From Planctomycetota bacterium (GTDB lineage: Bacteria > Planctomycetota > PLA2 > JAEUHO01), in assembly GCA_020631815.1 (NCBI GenBank), contig JACKGW010000014.1, positions 15,089 to 79,088 of the forward strand: 64,000 nucleotides of DNA, in the 5' to 3' direction. Shown one piece after another: positions 43,632-52,839 of this stretch. The notes below the pieces were generated by a model. The model was not told where the DNA came from. It made no database searches and was given only the letters and a program-made list of their open reading frames with translations. Position numbers and translations under genes: made by a program. The number at the start of each line of letters is the position of its first letter. The stretch's first letter is position 1.

Positions 43632-44525
43632 GTGAAGCTGCTGGCGCCCTTCGTGCTCCTCGTACTTGCCGCCCAGCCGGCGTTCGCGGGAGAGGCCGAA
43701 GGCACGGGCTGGACGATCAAGCTCCCCGCGGGCTACGTGAAGCAGATCGACAGCGAGTCGTGCAGTGGGGGCGGCTGAGGCACCACGCAGATGACGGCGC
43801 GGTTCGCGGCGTCCGGCCCGATCGAGGACCTGGAGTTCGCGGTCTACGCAGGCCCTGGTGCGCCGCCAACGATCTTGGCGATCGTCGATGGTGTGGCCGC
43901 CAAGTCGTCCGACCATCTGACGGCTGCGAACATCCAGCAGCTCCGTGCGCAGCTCGCCGCCCAGGGCGAGGTGCAGTCGTTCACCCAGCCCAAGATCCCC
44001 GGCGCCTCCCTGGCCGTCGAAGCGGTCATCGCAGGGGAGAGCCCCGATGGCGACGAAGCCGCCATCCACATCCTCGTGGCGCAGCACGGGGATCGCACGT
44101 TCACCATGACCTACTTGCAGTTCGGCTCCGCGACCGCGGCGCCTGACTGGATGACGCTGGTCGCCGGTGTCCGACTCTCCGAGGGCTCGGGCCCGTGGAT
44201 GTGGATCCTCGGCGGTGGCGCGTTGGCGCTTCTCCTCATCGTGATCGGCGTGCGCCGCAGTCGCGCGTCCGCGATGCCGGTCACCAGCAGCAGCGGGGGC
44301 CCGTTCGGGTCGCCCCACGCCGCATCGGGGGCGCCAGCCCGCCCCTCGTGGGCTGCCGCGCTGCCCCCGGCACCGGGTCCGGGGCCCGCTCCGCATCCTG
44401 CTCTCGCCGCGCAGCCGGTGCGACCGGCGCCGAGCCCCTCTTCCTTCGGCGCCTCGCCTCCTGCTGCGCCCCCCGGCTTGCGCTCCACCCTGCGCCCCAC
44501 GACCACGGACGCCGAGCGCAGCTGA
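43632..44525 (+). CDS. Secreted, C-terminally anchored protein interrupted by an in-frame TGA (possible selenoprotein)
   Basis: From GTG 43632 the frame encodes a signal peptide (LLAPFVLLVLAAQPAFA) and then a mature domain. TGA at 43776-43778 is codon 49, in the context C44-S-G-G-G-(TGA)-G-T-T. The same frame continues without other stops to 44525, with normal codon bias and no frame change. The rest includes a beta-rich domain, a TM helix (WILGGGALALLLIVIGV) and a Pro/Ser-rich tail. The TGA could be a nonsense mutation (from TGG or CGA), a sequencing error or a selenocysteine codon. A hairpin lies just downstream. Function unknown. Counting the TGA as a residue gives 297 aa. Confidence 0.6.
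43794..43812 (+). other. SECIS-like hairpin downstream of the in-frame TGA
   Basis: Starting 15 nt after the TGA, ACG G CGCG GTT CGCG G CGT folds as a 4-bp upper stem (CGCG/CGCG), a G.G mismatch and a 3-bp lower stem. The apical loop GUU begins with G and U. Bacterial SECIS elements need a small hairpin with G (often GU) in the loop at this distance. In 70% GC DNA short hairpins arise by chance, so this is only suggestive. Confidence 0.3.
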
Positions 44526-44640
44526 AGCGCGCCGTCGCGCGGCATCGCGAGCGACTCGTCGGAATCACTTCGCCGTGCGGTTTGCATGGGCGGTCAGCCC
44601 GGCGATTCCTGCAGAATGGACGGTGGGGAGACCGACGCCC

Positions 44641-44985
44641 ATGAGCCACGACGCGCGCACCACACACGATCCTGCACAGGTAGCTCAGCAGTTTGCAGGC
44701 CTGTCAGGTAGCGAGGTCCGCAAGCTCAAGCAGCTGCATGTACTTAACGTGGTCGCGGACCTGCGGGCTGAAGTGAGCTCGAAGCGATCCCACATGACGA
44801 TGGCGGTTCTCCTCATCTGGGTCCCCTTCTGCTGGCCCCTCCTCATCGCGTCCTTCGGTTCCCTGCAGGCCGCCGAAGAGCGGGCCGTCGAGATCATCGG
44901 CAACTACCGGAAGTACTGGCGCGACGACCTGGACGACCTCGAGCTGGACCTCACCTTCCTGGGTGCGCCGCCGCCGTCGGCTTGA
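44641..44985 (+). CDS. Small membrane-associated hypothetical protein (tandem copy 1)
   Basis: 114 aa from ATG 44641. N-terminal soluble helix pair (SGSEVRKLKQLHVLNVVADLR), a hydrophobic hairpin (MAVLLIWVPFCWPLLIASFG) and a charged C-terminus ending DDLDDLELDLTFLG. The next gene encodes a protein of the same length with the same plan (EVRxLKxL, VxDLRAE, PFxWPxxxA, LELDLTFL). I do not recognise the family. Separated by 34 bp from its copy, so co-transcribed. Confidence 0.72.
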   Translation: MSHDARTTHDPAQVAQQFAGLSGSEVRKLKQLHVLNVVADLRAEVSSKRSHMTMAVLLIWVPFCWPLLIASFGSLQAAEERAVEIIGNYRKYWRDDLDDLELDLTFLGAPPPSA

Positions 44986-45019
44986 CGCGACGCCGCGCGC
45001 GCCACACCAGGAGTTCGGC

Positions 45020-45364
45020 ATGGGATCGGAACCGGACAGCTTCAAGAAGCTCGGACCCGAGGCGCTCGTCATGTTCGCGCGGGGCCTCGCTGGCCTGCCG
45101 CCCGAGGAAGTGCGACAGCTGAAGCGCCTCTACGTCAAGAACACCGTGACCGACTTGCGTGCCGAGATCGGTCACAGGGAGGCGGGGTTTCGCGCCGGCT
45201 GCATCCATTGGTTGATCCCGCTCTTCTGGCCCTTTGCCTGGGCAGAGCGTTCATCGATCAGCGTCGCCAAGCGGCGCGGCCGTGAGCTCGTGGCCAACCT
45301 GCGCGAGGCGTGGAGCGAAGATCTGCGGGGACTCGAGCTCGACTTGACGTTTCTGGAGGGCTGA
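45020..45364 (+). CDS. Small membrane-associated hypothetical protein (tandem copy 2)
   Basis: 114 aa from ATG 45020, with AGGAG six bases upstream. Paralogue of the preceding gene: LPPEEVRQLKRLYVKNTVTD, a hydrophobic stretch (HWLIPLFWPFAWAE), then ELVANLREAWSEDLRGLELD before TFLEG. Conserved residues concentrate in the helices flanking the membrane segment. Function unknown; likely partner of the first copy in a membrane complex, which is inference. Confidence 0.72.
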   Translation: MGSEPDSFKKLGPEALVMFARGLAGLPPEEVRQLKRLYVKNTVTDLRAEIGHREAGFRAGCIHWLIPLFWPFAWAERSSISVAKRRGRELVANLREAWSEDLRGLELDLTFLEG

Positions 45365-45396
45365 CACAAGGCAGGCGGCCTGTCGGTGTGTCGAGG

Positions 45397-45690
45397 TCAG
45401 GCTTCCTTGTTCTTCTCGTCCCACGGCATGGGCTGCCAGAGCTCGACCTTGTTGCCGTCGGGATCTTGGGTCCACGTGAACTTGCCGTTCTCGTGCGACT
45501 CGGGCCCTTGCAGGATCTCGACACCTGCGTCCCGCAGCTGGTCGAGCATGCCCGCCATGTCATCGACACGGTAGTTGATCATGAACGATGCTTGGCTCGG
45601 GCCGAACCACTGGCTGTCGCTCGCCGCGAGATGCCATGCCGTGACGCCCTTGTCTTCGGACGGATGGTCGGGCCACTTCAGCGGCGCACC
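45397..45690 (-). pseudogene. 5'-truncated VOC-family gene (copy of 49839-50243)
   Basis: The minus strand reads L-K-W-P-D-H-P-S-E-D-K-G-V-T-A-W-H-L and onward to the stop, closely matching the C-terminal 98 residues of the intact VOC protein at 49839-50243, with high DNA identity through the last 290 bp. The similarity ends at 45690; upstream sequence is unrelated, so the first third of the gene and its start codon are missing. An internal ATG at 45582 could give a 61-aa remnant. Probably a decayed duplicate. Confidence 0.75.
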
Positions 45691-45891
45691 GCGGTCGGCG
45701 GGACTCCGTCAACGGGCCCCGGCGTGCCAGGGCTCGTCAGCAAGGCGGACTCCCTCGCGCAGGGGCCGCGCCGACAGCGGCTGCGTGGACTCGCGCGGTC
45801 TGTACCACACGTCGCCGCGCTTCGGCTTCCGATCGCCGGGACGCGAGCGCGGTAGGATCGTGCCGGCCCCGGCCCGCGGTGGAGCTTCGCG

Positions 45892-48800
45892 ATGGTTCGC
45901 ACGTGCGTCTTCGGCTTTCTGTTCGGCCTGCTGGTGTTGCCAACGCTCAGCTCGGCGGGCGAAGACGTCAGCGAGAGCTCCGTCGACGAGCTCGTCGTCC
46001 TGTTGGACGCAGACGGTGCGAGGGAGCGTGCGGATGCCGCCGAGGCCCTCGCCGGTCGCGCCGACGAGCGTGTGCCCGCGGCCCTCGAGGCCAGGCTGGC
46101 CCTCGAGAAGAACTTCCACGTGAAGCTTGCGCTGCACTACGCCCTGGCTCGACACGGCAGGCGCTCGGATGTGTACGCCCTGATCGACGCCCTCGACTAC
46201 ACGGGTCATCTGGGCTCTGTCTACCTGGGCTGGCTCGCCAGCAACTTCGGTCGCGACCACGGGTGGAACCAATCAGGCTGGCGAACCTGGATCGACGGCG
46301 TCAGCGACGAGACTTGGAAGGAATGGCAGCGGCGACGACACCTCCCCTGGGTCGCGAGCGACGCCGACGAAGCCGGGTTCGTGGCGGCGGTCGCGTGGTG
46401 GGACGGTCTGGGCTACCCCGATGTCGGCGCCTTGCCGTTCGTCCTCGTCGACGCCTTCCTGCGCGAGACCGAGCTGAGCGAGGACGGCAGTCCGGCGAGC
46501 AAGCTCCCGGGCTCACCGGCGTGGCTCTTGGGGGAGGACGACGAGAGCTTCCGCGTCTTCACGCATGGGCTCCGGGTGATGACGATCCGCAAGGGCACGC
46601 CGCACTACGACCCCCTGCGCGGCACGTACGAGCGCACGGACGTGGGCGCCTTCGTGCTCGACGCGATCGCGGACTCGCCGCGTTCGCAGGGCGAGATGTC
46701 CGGATCCGAACGCTCGACGGGCACCCCGCCCGCGGCTCCCGGCGGCTGGACGGCGGACTACTGGGATCGCAACGATCCCATGCACCTGGCGCCATACAGT
46801 CCGCCCGAGTGGTTCCGCGCCTTCGTGCTGGCTGTTTCGTGCTGGAAGCACGGCGCCAAGGAGCCTGCGCTGGCGATCTGGGCACGGCTTGCCATGGAGC
46901 GGCCCCATGGCGTACAGGCGCCGCCATGGACGACCCTCGACTACCTGCGTGGCGTGATGCGGGTAGCCGAGGAGAGGCACCTCATCCTGGCGTTCGGGGA
47001 CATGACGCTCTCCTTGGCGGACCTCGTGGGCATGCATCGGGTCTTCTTGACGCGCTTCGGCGCGCACGAGGCTGCGACGGCGCGTCTACGCGTCTTGGAG
47101 CGGATGACGGGCGAGGAGGAGGCTCGTCGCCAGAGTGGGCGCCCTGCGTTCGAGCTCTTGTCCGTGGAACAGCGTGTGGACGAGCTCGTCTGGCGTCTGC
47201 GCGAGCCGGGTGCCGCCCTCGATCCGGCGTGGAAGCAGGCGCCGAGCCGGGAGGCGGCCTGGTCGACGCCCTTCGGCCAGCTCGTCGAGCTGGGCTACGT
47301 GGCCGTGCCCCGGCTGATCGAGGCCCTTTCCGACGACACGCTGACGCGCTCCGTCATCTATCACGACACGGGCCATGGCCAGTGGGAGGGCTGGGATCAC
47401 GTGGAGCGCGTCGGCGACGTGGCGCTACGTGCGCTGCAGCGGCTGAGCGCGCGCTCCTTCGACTATCCCACCGCCGAGTACGGAATGATGATGGGCGGCC
47501 CGGACTCCCTCTTCGACGAGGACCAGGTCGAGGCGGTCAGCGCACGTGTGCGGGCGTGGTGGGAGGCCTGCCAGGAACGCGGCGAAGCCGCCGTGCTAGC
47601 CGAGCTCGTTGTGCGCGGCGGTCGCGAAGCCGTGGCATCGGTGCGCCGGCTCGCCCAGCTCGATCCGGACGCGGCGAGGCGTGCGCTCATCGAGGCCATT
47701 CCGGCGACGACCGAGCCGTGGGATCGTGACCTGCTCGTCGCCTTGCTCCGCCTCGTACCGGGACCCGAGACCACCGAGTTCCTCCACCGCGAGCTGCTGG
47801 GTTCGCCGAGGCTCGGCATGCGCTTGGCGGCCGCCGACACCCTGCGCGCGCTCGACGATCCGAAGGCCTTGGAAGCCATGATCCGCGAGTGGCGGCAGCT
47901 GGCGCCCCGGTCGGCGGATGAACGCACCGGCCGCGAGGAGGAGCCACTCGAGGAGCTGATCAAGTTTCTTGCGACCAGCGGACGTGCGGACGCGGTCCGC
48001 GTCTTGGGAGAACACGTGGCCCTCCAGTCGCCTGCGACACGCGCTGCTGTCGTGAGGGCGATGCGCATCGCGACCGGGCTGGAGTGGGGTGAGGAGGCTC
48101 GACACGCCGGCAGCGAGTCGGCGGATGTGATGGATGCCGTGGAAGAAGTGCTCCGTTCGCTGGTCCTGGACGAAGGCCTCTCGGGCGGCAACCTGCAGGT
48201 CACGGGCCCCGGAGCACGGGCGCTCGACGTGTGCACCGGCGACCAGGCCGCCGCCACGCTGGCCGAGCTGTGGCCGGACCGCCACGCCTTCGACGCCTCG
48301 GCCTCCTTGGCGGCGCGGCGGCGAGCCCGCACCGTGATCGCGAATCTGGCGCGGCGCGAACAGGGGCTTGATCCCCTCCCGCTGCCGCCGGCGTCCACTG
48401 CCCCGGAGCCGGTCGCCGAAGCACAGGCCCAGGCCCTGCTCGACGCGCTCGTGGCCGCAGAGGACGACGTCCACCGTGACCGCGCACGGCAGGCCGTCGT
48501 GGAGGCTGGACTCGGCATGTTGCCGTCGCTCGTGAAGCGACGGTCCGACATCGCGAAGGACGCGCCCGCGCGCGCGGCGCTGGACGATGTCGTGCGCGAG
48601 CTGGGCAATCGCGTGGTCGCGGTGGTATTCGCCGACGAGGGGCCCGCGCCCGACGACGCGCTCCGCGCCGCCGCTTCAGCTCTCGTAGGGCGCCCCCTGA
48701 CAGGGGAGGGGTTCGCCGCCCTGCTCCTGCACATCACGCGGCGGACCCCATACGGTAGCGTGGGCGCCCGCGTCGCCGTGCGGCGCGACAAGGATCTCTC

Positions 48801-49050
48801 GGGCGTGAGCCTGCACATCCGGCTCCTGACCGAGCGCGTGATCACGCTTGGCGCGCAGAAGGGGTGGGATGTGCTCCGGAACCTCCGCGTGGGCAGCGTG
48901 GGCCTCATCGGCAGTGCTGGGATGTTCTCCCTGGAGTACGGTCGCGAGGCGAGGGCTTGGACACGCTTTGCAGGGGCCTTGGACGAGGCACTCACCCGGC
49001 CCCTCGACGAGGTCATCGAGGGGGAGGTCGTGGTACGCCTCGAAGGCTGA
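45892..49050 (+). CDS. Exported HEAT-repeat-rich protein
   Basis: 1052 aa from ATG 45892, with GGAG seven bases upstream. Signal peptide (FGFLFGLLVLPTLSSAG). The mature protein is mostly alpha-helical repeats of the HEAT/PBS-lyase type: ARERADAAEALAGRADERV, MRLAAADTLRALDDPKALEA and related stretches in 590-780. Residues about 190-330 form a different segment. HEAT repeats are protein-binding scaffolds. No catalytic motif seen. A HEAT-type partner is found at 60406-62244. The gene has no same-strand operon partner. Confidence 0.8.
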   Translation: MVRTCVFGFLFGLLVLPTLSSAGEDVSESSVDELVVLLDADGARERADAAEALAGRADERVPAALEARLALEKNFHVKLALHYALARHGRRSDVYALIDALDYTGHLGSVYLGWLASNFGRDHGWNQSGWRTWIDGVSDETWKEWQRRRHLPWVASDADEAGFVAAVAWWDGLGYPDVGALPFVLVDAFLRETELSEDGSPASKLPGSPAWLLGEDDESFRVFTHGLRVMTIRKGTPHYDPLRGTYERTDVGAFVLDAIADSPRSQGEMSGSERSTGTPPAAPGGWTADYWDRNDPMHLAPYSPPEWFRAFVLAVSCWKHGAKEPALAIWARLAMERPHGVQAPPWTTLDYLRGVMRVAEERHLILAFGDMTLSLADLVGMHRVFLTRFGAHEAATARLRVLERMTGEEEARRQSGRPAFELLSVEQRVDELVWRLREPGAALDPAWKQAPSREAAWSTPFGQLVELGYVAVPRLIEALSDDTLTRSVIYHDTGHGQWEGWDHVERVGDVALRALQRLSARSFDYPTAEYGMMMGGPDSLFDEDQVEAVSARVRAWWEACQERGEAAVLAELVVRGGREAVASVRRLAQLDPDAARRALIEAIPATTEPWDRDLLVALLRLVPGPETTEFLHRELLGSPRLGMRLAAADTLRALDDPKALEAMIREWRQLAPRSADERTGREEEPLEELIKFLATSGRADAVRVLGEHVALQSPATRAAVVRAMRIATGLEWGEEARHAGSESADVMDAVEEVLRSLVLDEGLSGGNLQVTGPGARALDVCTGDQAAATLAELWPDRHAFDASASLAARRRARTVIANLARREQGLDPLPLPPASTAPEPVAEAQAQALLDALVAAEDDVHRDRARQAVVEAGLGMLPSLVKRRSDIAKDAPARAALDDVVRELGNRVVAVVFADEGPAPDDALRAAASALVGRPLTGEGFAALLLHITRRTPYGSVGARVAVRRDKDLSGVSLHIRLLTERVITLGAQKGWDVLRNLRVGSVGLIGSAGMFSLEYGREARAWTRFAGALDEALTRPLDEVIEGEVVVRLEG

Positions 49051-49161
49051 CGCGTGGCCTACGTCCCGTCCATGGACGAGCGGATGCGGCGACGAGGCCG
49101 CGCTTGAGGAGTCGCTGCAGGCCGAGTCGGTCGCGGGTCCGCCGACGCAGGGCGAGCTCGG

Positions 49162-49806
49162 TCAGCCCGTGCTTCCGGGCTTCTCCATGTGAAGGACGTA
49201 GGCCAAGCGATGACCGAAGAACGCCCGCTCGCGCAGCCCGATCGACGTGGCCAGCTTCGTGACGGTGGTGCGGCGCTGGAAGTGGGGGTCGAAGATCACT
49301 TCCACGATGGCAAGCACGCCGGCGGGCACCAGCGCGTCGCGTAGCTCGACCAGGGCAGCACCCTGATCGGGGATCTCGCCCAGCACCGTGACCAAGACGA
49401 TGCGGTCGAAGTGCTCACGAGGGAGCTTGCCCTCACCGAGTCGCGCCTCGAGAAACGTGACGTTGGCAAGGCCTGCCGCGTCGACCTTCGCGCGAGCGCG
49501 CGCCAGCATGCCTGCTTGCACGTCCAGGGCCACGACGCGACCCTCGTCCCCGACGGCACGAGCCAAGGGAACCGTGACCCGCCCAGGACCGCATCCAGCG
49601 TCCAGCACGGTCATGCCGGGAGCCAGCCCCAACGAGTCCACGATGTACTTGGCGCGGTTCACCTTGGTGAACGGGTTGTCGAGCTCGACCAACCACCGCA
49701 GCCAGACGGGGCACGGCAGGCTGGTCCGACGCGAGGACATCCGCCAGACCAGCGCGACGACCCCAAGGGCGACGACGGCGAGCAGGAGGAGGATCCACGC
49801 GCTCAT
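49162..49806 (-). CDS. SAM-dependent methyltransferase with N-terminal membrane anchor
   Basis: 214 aa. TM helix at 4-21 (WILLLLAVVALGVVALVW), then a class I Rossmann methyltransferase fold with motif I VLDAGCGPG (67-75), VVALDVQAGMLARARAKV (motif II) and FDRIVLVTVLGEIPDQG (motif IV). It resembles UbiE/Coq5-type small-molecule or lipid methyltransferases. The anchor suggests a lipid substrate, which is inference. Lies 32 bp downstream of the intact VOC gene in the same direction. Confidence 0.87.
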   Translation of the reverse strand: MSAWILLLLAVVALGVVALVWRMSSRRTSLPCPVWLRWLVELDNPFTKVNRAKYIVDSLGLAPGMTVLDAGCGPGRVTVPLARAVGDEGRVVALDVQAGMLARARAKVDAAGLANVTFLEARLGEGKLPREHFDRIVLVTVLGEIPDQGAALVELRDALVPAGVLAIVEVIFDPHFQRRTTVTKLATSIGLRERAFFGHRLAYVLHMEKPGSTG

Positions 49807-49838
49807 GCGGCTGCCCCCGCGTCACGCTTGCGCCGAGC

Positions 49839-50243
49839 TCATGCTTCCTTGTTCTTCTCGTCCCACGGCATGGGCTGCCAGAGCTCGACCTTGTTGCCGT
49901 CGGGGTCTTGGATCCACGCGAACTTGCCGTTCTCGTGCGACTCCGGTCCTTGCAGGACCTCGATGCCCGCAGCGCGCAGCTGCTCGAGCATGCCCGCCAT
50001 GTCATCGACGCGGTAGTTGATCATGAACGAGGCGTTGCTCGGGCTGAACCACTGGCTGTCGCTCGCCGCCAAGTGCCACGCAGTGACGCCCTTGTCCTCG
50101 GACGGGTCGTCGGGCCACTTCAGCGCTGCACCACCCCACGGCTCGAGCGCGAGGCCCAGGTGCTTCTGGTACCAAGCCGCGAGCTCCTTCGGGTCGCCCT
50201 TCGCCTTGAAGAAGACCCCACCGATTCCCGTGATCTTGGCCAT
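49839..50243 (-). CDS. VOC-family (glyoxalase/dioxygenase fold) protein, intact copy
   Basis: 134 aa from ATG 50243, seven bases after GGAG. The VOC beta-alpha-beta-beta-beta pattern is seen as ITGIGGVFFKAKGDPKELAA, WYQKHLGLAL, FMINYRVDDMAGMLEQLRAA and GKFAWIQDPDGNKVELWQP. The conserved final Glu (KVELWQP) is the usual metal ligand. VOC proteins include glyoxalases, dioxygenases and fosfomycin-resistance enzymes; the substrate here is unknown. It has a recent truncated duplicate at 45397-45690. The methyltransferase gene follows on the same strand. Confidence 0.87.
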   Translation of the reverse strand: MAKITGIGGVFFKAKGDPKELAAWYQKHLGLALEPWGGAALKWPDDPSEDKGVTAWHLAASDSQWFSPSNASFMINYRVDDMAGMLEQLRAAGIEVLQGPESHENGKFAWIQDPDGNKVELWQPMPWDEKNKEA

Positions 50244-50351
50244 CGCCTTGCTCCTCGTCCGTGCACCGGCCGTCATCATGCACGGTTCACGACGCGCGGC
50301 AACAGGGCACCGCGCGGGCTCAGGATGGCGCATCCCACCGTCCCTTCCGCT

Positions 50352-51950
50352 TCATCGAGGCGGCTGGCGTGGCGGCCACGTGAAGCGCTGCGGCTCGGAG
50401 CGCCAGGGGACGCGGTCGCCCCCGGCCGTGCCCTCGAGCGTGACGCGCCAAGCGCCCGCCACGAGCGGGTCGGTCGGCACGGAGGATCGGGGCTGCTGCC
50501 CCCACGCCGTCCATCCGTGGGCCCAGGCAAGCTCCTTCCCGCGCTCGGGCAAGGGCATGCGTAGGGTCTGCAACACGACGTCGTTCGCGTCGACGCGTTC
50601 GAGAACGAGCGTGGGGCGCTCGAAGATGGCCTGAGCCGGCGTGTGGAGCTGGATGCTCATGCGCAGTCCGCTCTCGGGCGGGAAGAGGTACATCGTGACG
50701 AGGAGCTTCCGTGGGTTCCCCGTCAGCCGCTCCCACGCCGCCTCGCCGAGGTGTGCGTGCAGGTCCACGGCGGCTCCGTTCCTGTTGACGTTGTCGGAGT
50801 CACTCCGGGGAGCTCGATGGTAGACGGCCCACAGATGGTCCAGGTCTCGCAGTGGCTTCCCCGTCCCGGCGCTCTTCTCGATCCACGGTGAGGCGTTGCG
50901 CGCCGCGTCGGCAACCTCCGACGGCGTCATCGGGTCGGAACGCAGCTCGTCCAGGGAGGCCAAGAGGCTCGACACTTCCTCGGACGGCACCGCAGGGGCC
51001 GTGACGTCCATGAGCGTTGAGCGTGCGCCGAGAATGCCGAGCGCCAGCCTCCGCTCGGCGCTTGGCCGGCTGGCGTCGCGAGCGATGCGCAGTAGGAAGC
51101 TGCGCCCTTCGCGAGAACGAAACGTCGGAGGTTCCGGATCGACCCAGCTCCAGCGGTGGGCCACCCCGTGGTTCCGGAGTCGGATGGCGGACCACGCATC
51201 GTCGAGATCCCCGGACTGGATCACGCGCCCCACCGCATCGTGGGGCGCGTGGCCGAGACCGCCTGGTTCATCAGCTCTCGAGTCGCGAGCGCCAAACCGC
51301 GTGCTGGCCACGAGGTCCGCGTGCCGCTCCAGCCAGTCCAGCAGGAGTACGTTCCGCATGGGCTGCAGGTCCACGCGAAAGAGCGCGCGAAGCTCGGCGA
51401 TGCGCTGAACGTCGTCGCGCACCCACTGCACGAGCATGTCCCACTCAGCCGAGTCGGCGACCCGCATCCTGTAGGGGGCCGAGCTCATCTCCTGGACGGG
51501 TCGCAAGACCTGTGCGTCGTGCGTTCGCATGCGTACACCGGACATCAGTGGGGCGTAGGTAGGCTCGCCGGTCACCGACCAGGATCGGCGCAGGAACAAC
51601 AGAACGTCGGCCGGCTCATGCGTTGTGCGACGCGCCTCAGGCGGTCCCACCCTCGGAAGCACGTACATCCAGAGGCCTTGGATGAACAGTCGCTCGCCCG
51701 GTAGGACGCCGGTGCGCTTGAGGACCTCCTGGACTGCGAAGCGTGCGCCGATCCCGGCCCAACCCGTCTCCTTGACGCCCCGCACGCTCGGCCAGGGATC
51801 CAGGAGGCGCGCCACGACCACGACGTGGGCTTCGTCCGTCAGCACATCCAACGGCAGCGTCGGCCAGTCCTCGGCGTGGGCAGCTCGAGCCCCGAGAGCG
51901 ACAAGCAGCGTCACACCCAGCACGTCCAGGATGGGGCGGTGGCACATCAT
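50352..51950 (-). CDS. Exported hypothetical protein
   Basis: 532 aa from ATG 51950 (next ATG 51947), starting a signal peptide (DVLGVTLLVALGARAAHA). The N-terminal 150 residues are beta-rich (VVVVARLLDPWPSVRGVK, QEVLKRTGVLPGERLFIQG), reminiscent of exported beta-sandwich proteins. The centre is helical, and the C-terminus (SGLRMSIQLHTPAQAIF, WRVTLEGTAGG) is again beta-rich. No named family recognised. Stands alone, bounded upstream by a strong terminator hairpin. Confidence 0.7.
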   Translation of the reverse strand: MMCHRPILDVLGVTLLVALGARAAHAEDWPTLPLDVLTDEAHVVVVARLLDPWPSVRGVKETGWAGIGARFAVQEVLKRTGVLPGERLFIQGLWMYVLPRVGPPEARRTTHEPADVLLFLRRSWSVTGEPTYAPLMSGVRMRTHDAQVLRPVQEMSSAPYRMRVADSAEWDMLVQWVRDDVQRIAELRALFRVDLQPMRNVLLLDWLERHADLVASTRFGARDSRADEPGGLGHAPHDAVGRVIQSGDLDDAWSAIRLRNHGVAHRWSWVDPEPPTFRSREGRSFLLRIARDASRPSAERRLALGILGARSTLMDVTAPAVPSEEVSSLLASLDELRSDPMTPSEVADAARNASPWIEKSAGTGKPLRDLDHLWAVYHRAPRSDSDNVNRNGAAVDLHAHLGEAAWERLTGNPRKLLVTMYLFPPESGLRMSIQLHTPAQAIFERPTLVLERVDANDVVLQTLRMPLPERGKELAWAHGWTAWGQQPRSSVPTDPLVAGAWRVTLEGTAGGDRVPWRSEPQRFTWPPRQPPR

Positions 51951-52132
51951 GGGGCACGGGACTCCGGCAGCATGCCCAGGCCAGGTGGAAGCTCCTGGCA
52001 CTCGACGGGGCATGGCTCGCGGGGTCGGCCCACCGGTGGATGGCGCGAGGCCTGCAGTCTAGCGAGGCGACGCCCACACCGTCTACCTGCTCCAGCTCTG
52101 CACACCCGAGCCGCGCGCAGCTTGAAACGAAG

Positions 52133-52163
52133 GCGCGCCGCGGGATGGCGTCCCGCGGCGCGC
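52133..52163 (-). terminator. Hairpin terminator after the gene at 52228-52839
   Basis: A perfect 13-bp inverted repeat (arm GCGCGCCGCGGGA) closes over a 5-nt loop. It sits 65 nt past the stop of the gene ending at 52228. Read on the minus strand it is followed by CTTCGTTTC, a modest T-rich run. Form and size match the hairpin at 1297-1327. Confidence 0.65.
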
Positions 52164-52227
52164 GAGGTCAGGTGCGGCAGCGTGCAGGCCGCGCCCTCAG
52201 CTCATGGTGCCCGGTTGGATCGACGCG

Positions 52228-52839
52228 CTACCACGTCAGCGAGACTTGGACGTAGTAGAGGTTCCAGAGGCCTGCGATGCCGCCGAAGAGCGCACCTTGC
52301 TTGAGCACCCGCACGTCGCCCAGCGAGTCCGGGTAGGGGTACTGCATGTCGAGCTGTGCCACGGCGTTGCGGAACGCACCCTCGAAGGACTCCTCCGAGA
52401 ACCCCGTCGCCGTGTTGGCGTCGGGCTCCTCGGGCAGCACGCGATCGAGGCCGGCGGCGTTGCCCATCGTGGGCAGCAGCGAGGTCACGCCCAGGTGCTG
52501 CTTCATGGCGTCCAAGAAGAGCTCCCAGCTCTTGACGCAGGTCACCGGCACCTTGTGCGGCCCGTTGGCGCCATGCACGGTGATCGTCTCGGGGCAGCTG
52601 CCCACGGCGAACACACGCGCGGTCACGTAGTCGGCAATGACCTGGATGCAGACCTCGTCAGGCGGACAAGCCTCCACGTAGAACTGCGGCGGCCAGATGT
52701 CGATCAGCGAGCGCTGGATGGTCACGCGATAGCAGGGGTTGGGCTTCGTGCCCTTCGCGACGATGAGCAACGATCCGGCAAAGCAAACCGCGGCGACGGA
52801 GTCGACGGTGGCCTGCGGGCATGTGTGATGGTGGTTCAT
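52228..52839 (-). CDS. Hypothetical protein
   Basis: 203 aa from ATG 52839 with AAGGAG four bases upstream. The N-terminus is NHHHTCPQATVDSVAAV, with a hydrophobic stretch (VAAVCFAGSLLIVAKG) that is not a clear signal peptide. Seven Cys residues are spread through the first 105 residues. The rest looks globular (WPPQFYVEACPPDEVCIQV, GDVRVLKQGALFGGIAGL). No family recognised. Confidence 0.65.
   Translation of the reverse strand: MNHHHTCPQATVDSVAAVCFAGSLLIVAKGTKPNPCYRVTIQRSLIDIWPPQFYVEACPPDEVCIQVIADYVTARVFAVGSCPETITVHGANGPHKVPVTCVKSWELFLDAMKQHLGVTSLLPTMGNAAGLDRVLPEEPDANTATGFSEESFEGAFRNAVAQLDMQYPYPDSLGDVRVLKQGALFGGIAGLWNLYYVQVSLTW

Noticed and set aside
45397..45582. A real 61-aa gene
   Set aside because: It is the C-terminal third of the VOC gene at 49839-50243 and lacks the fold's first half and a ribosome site.
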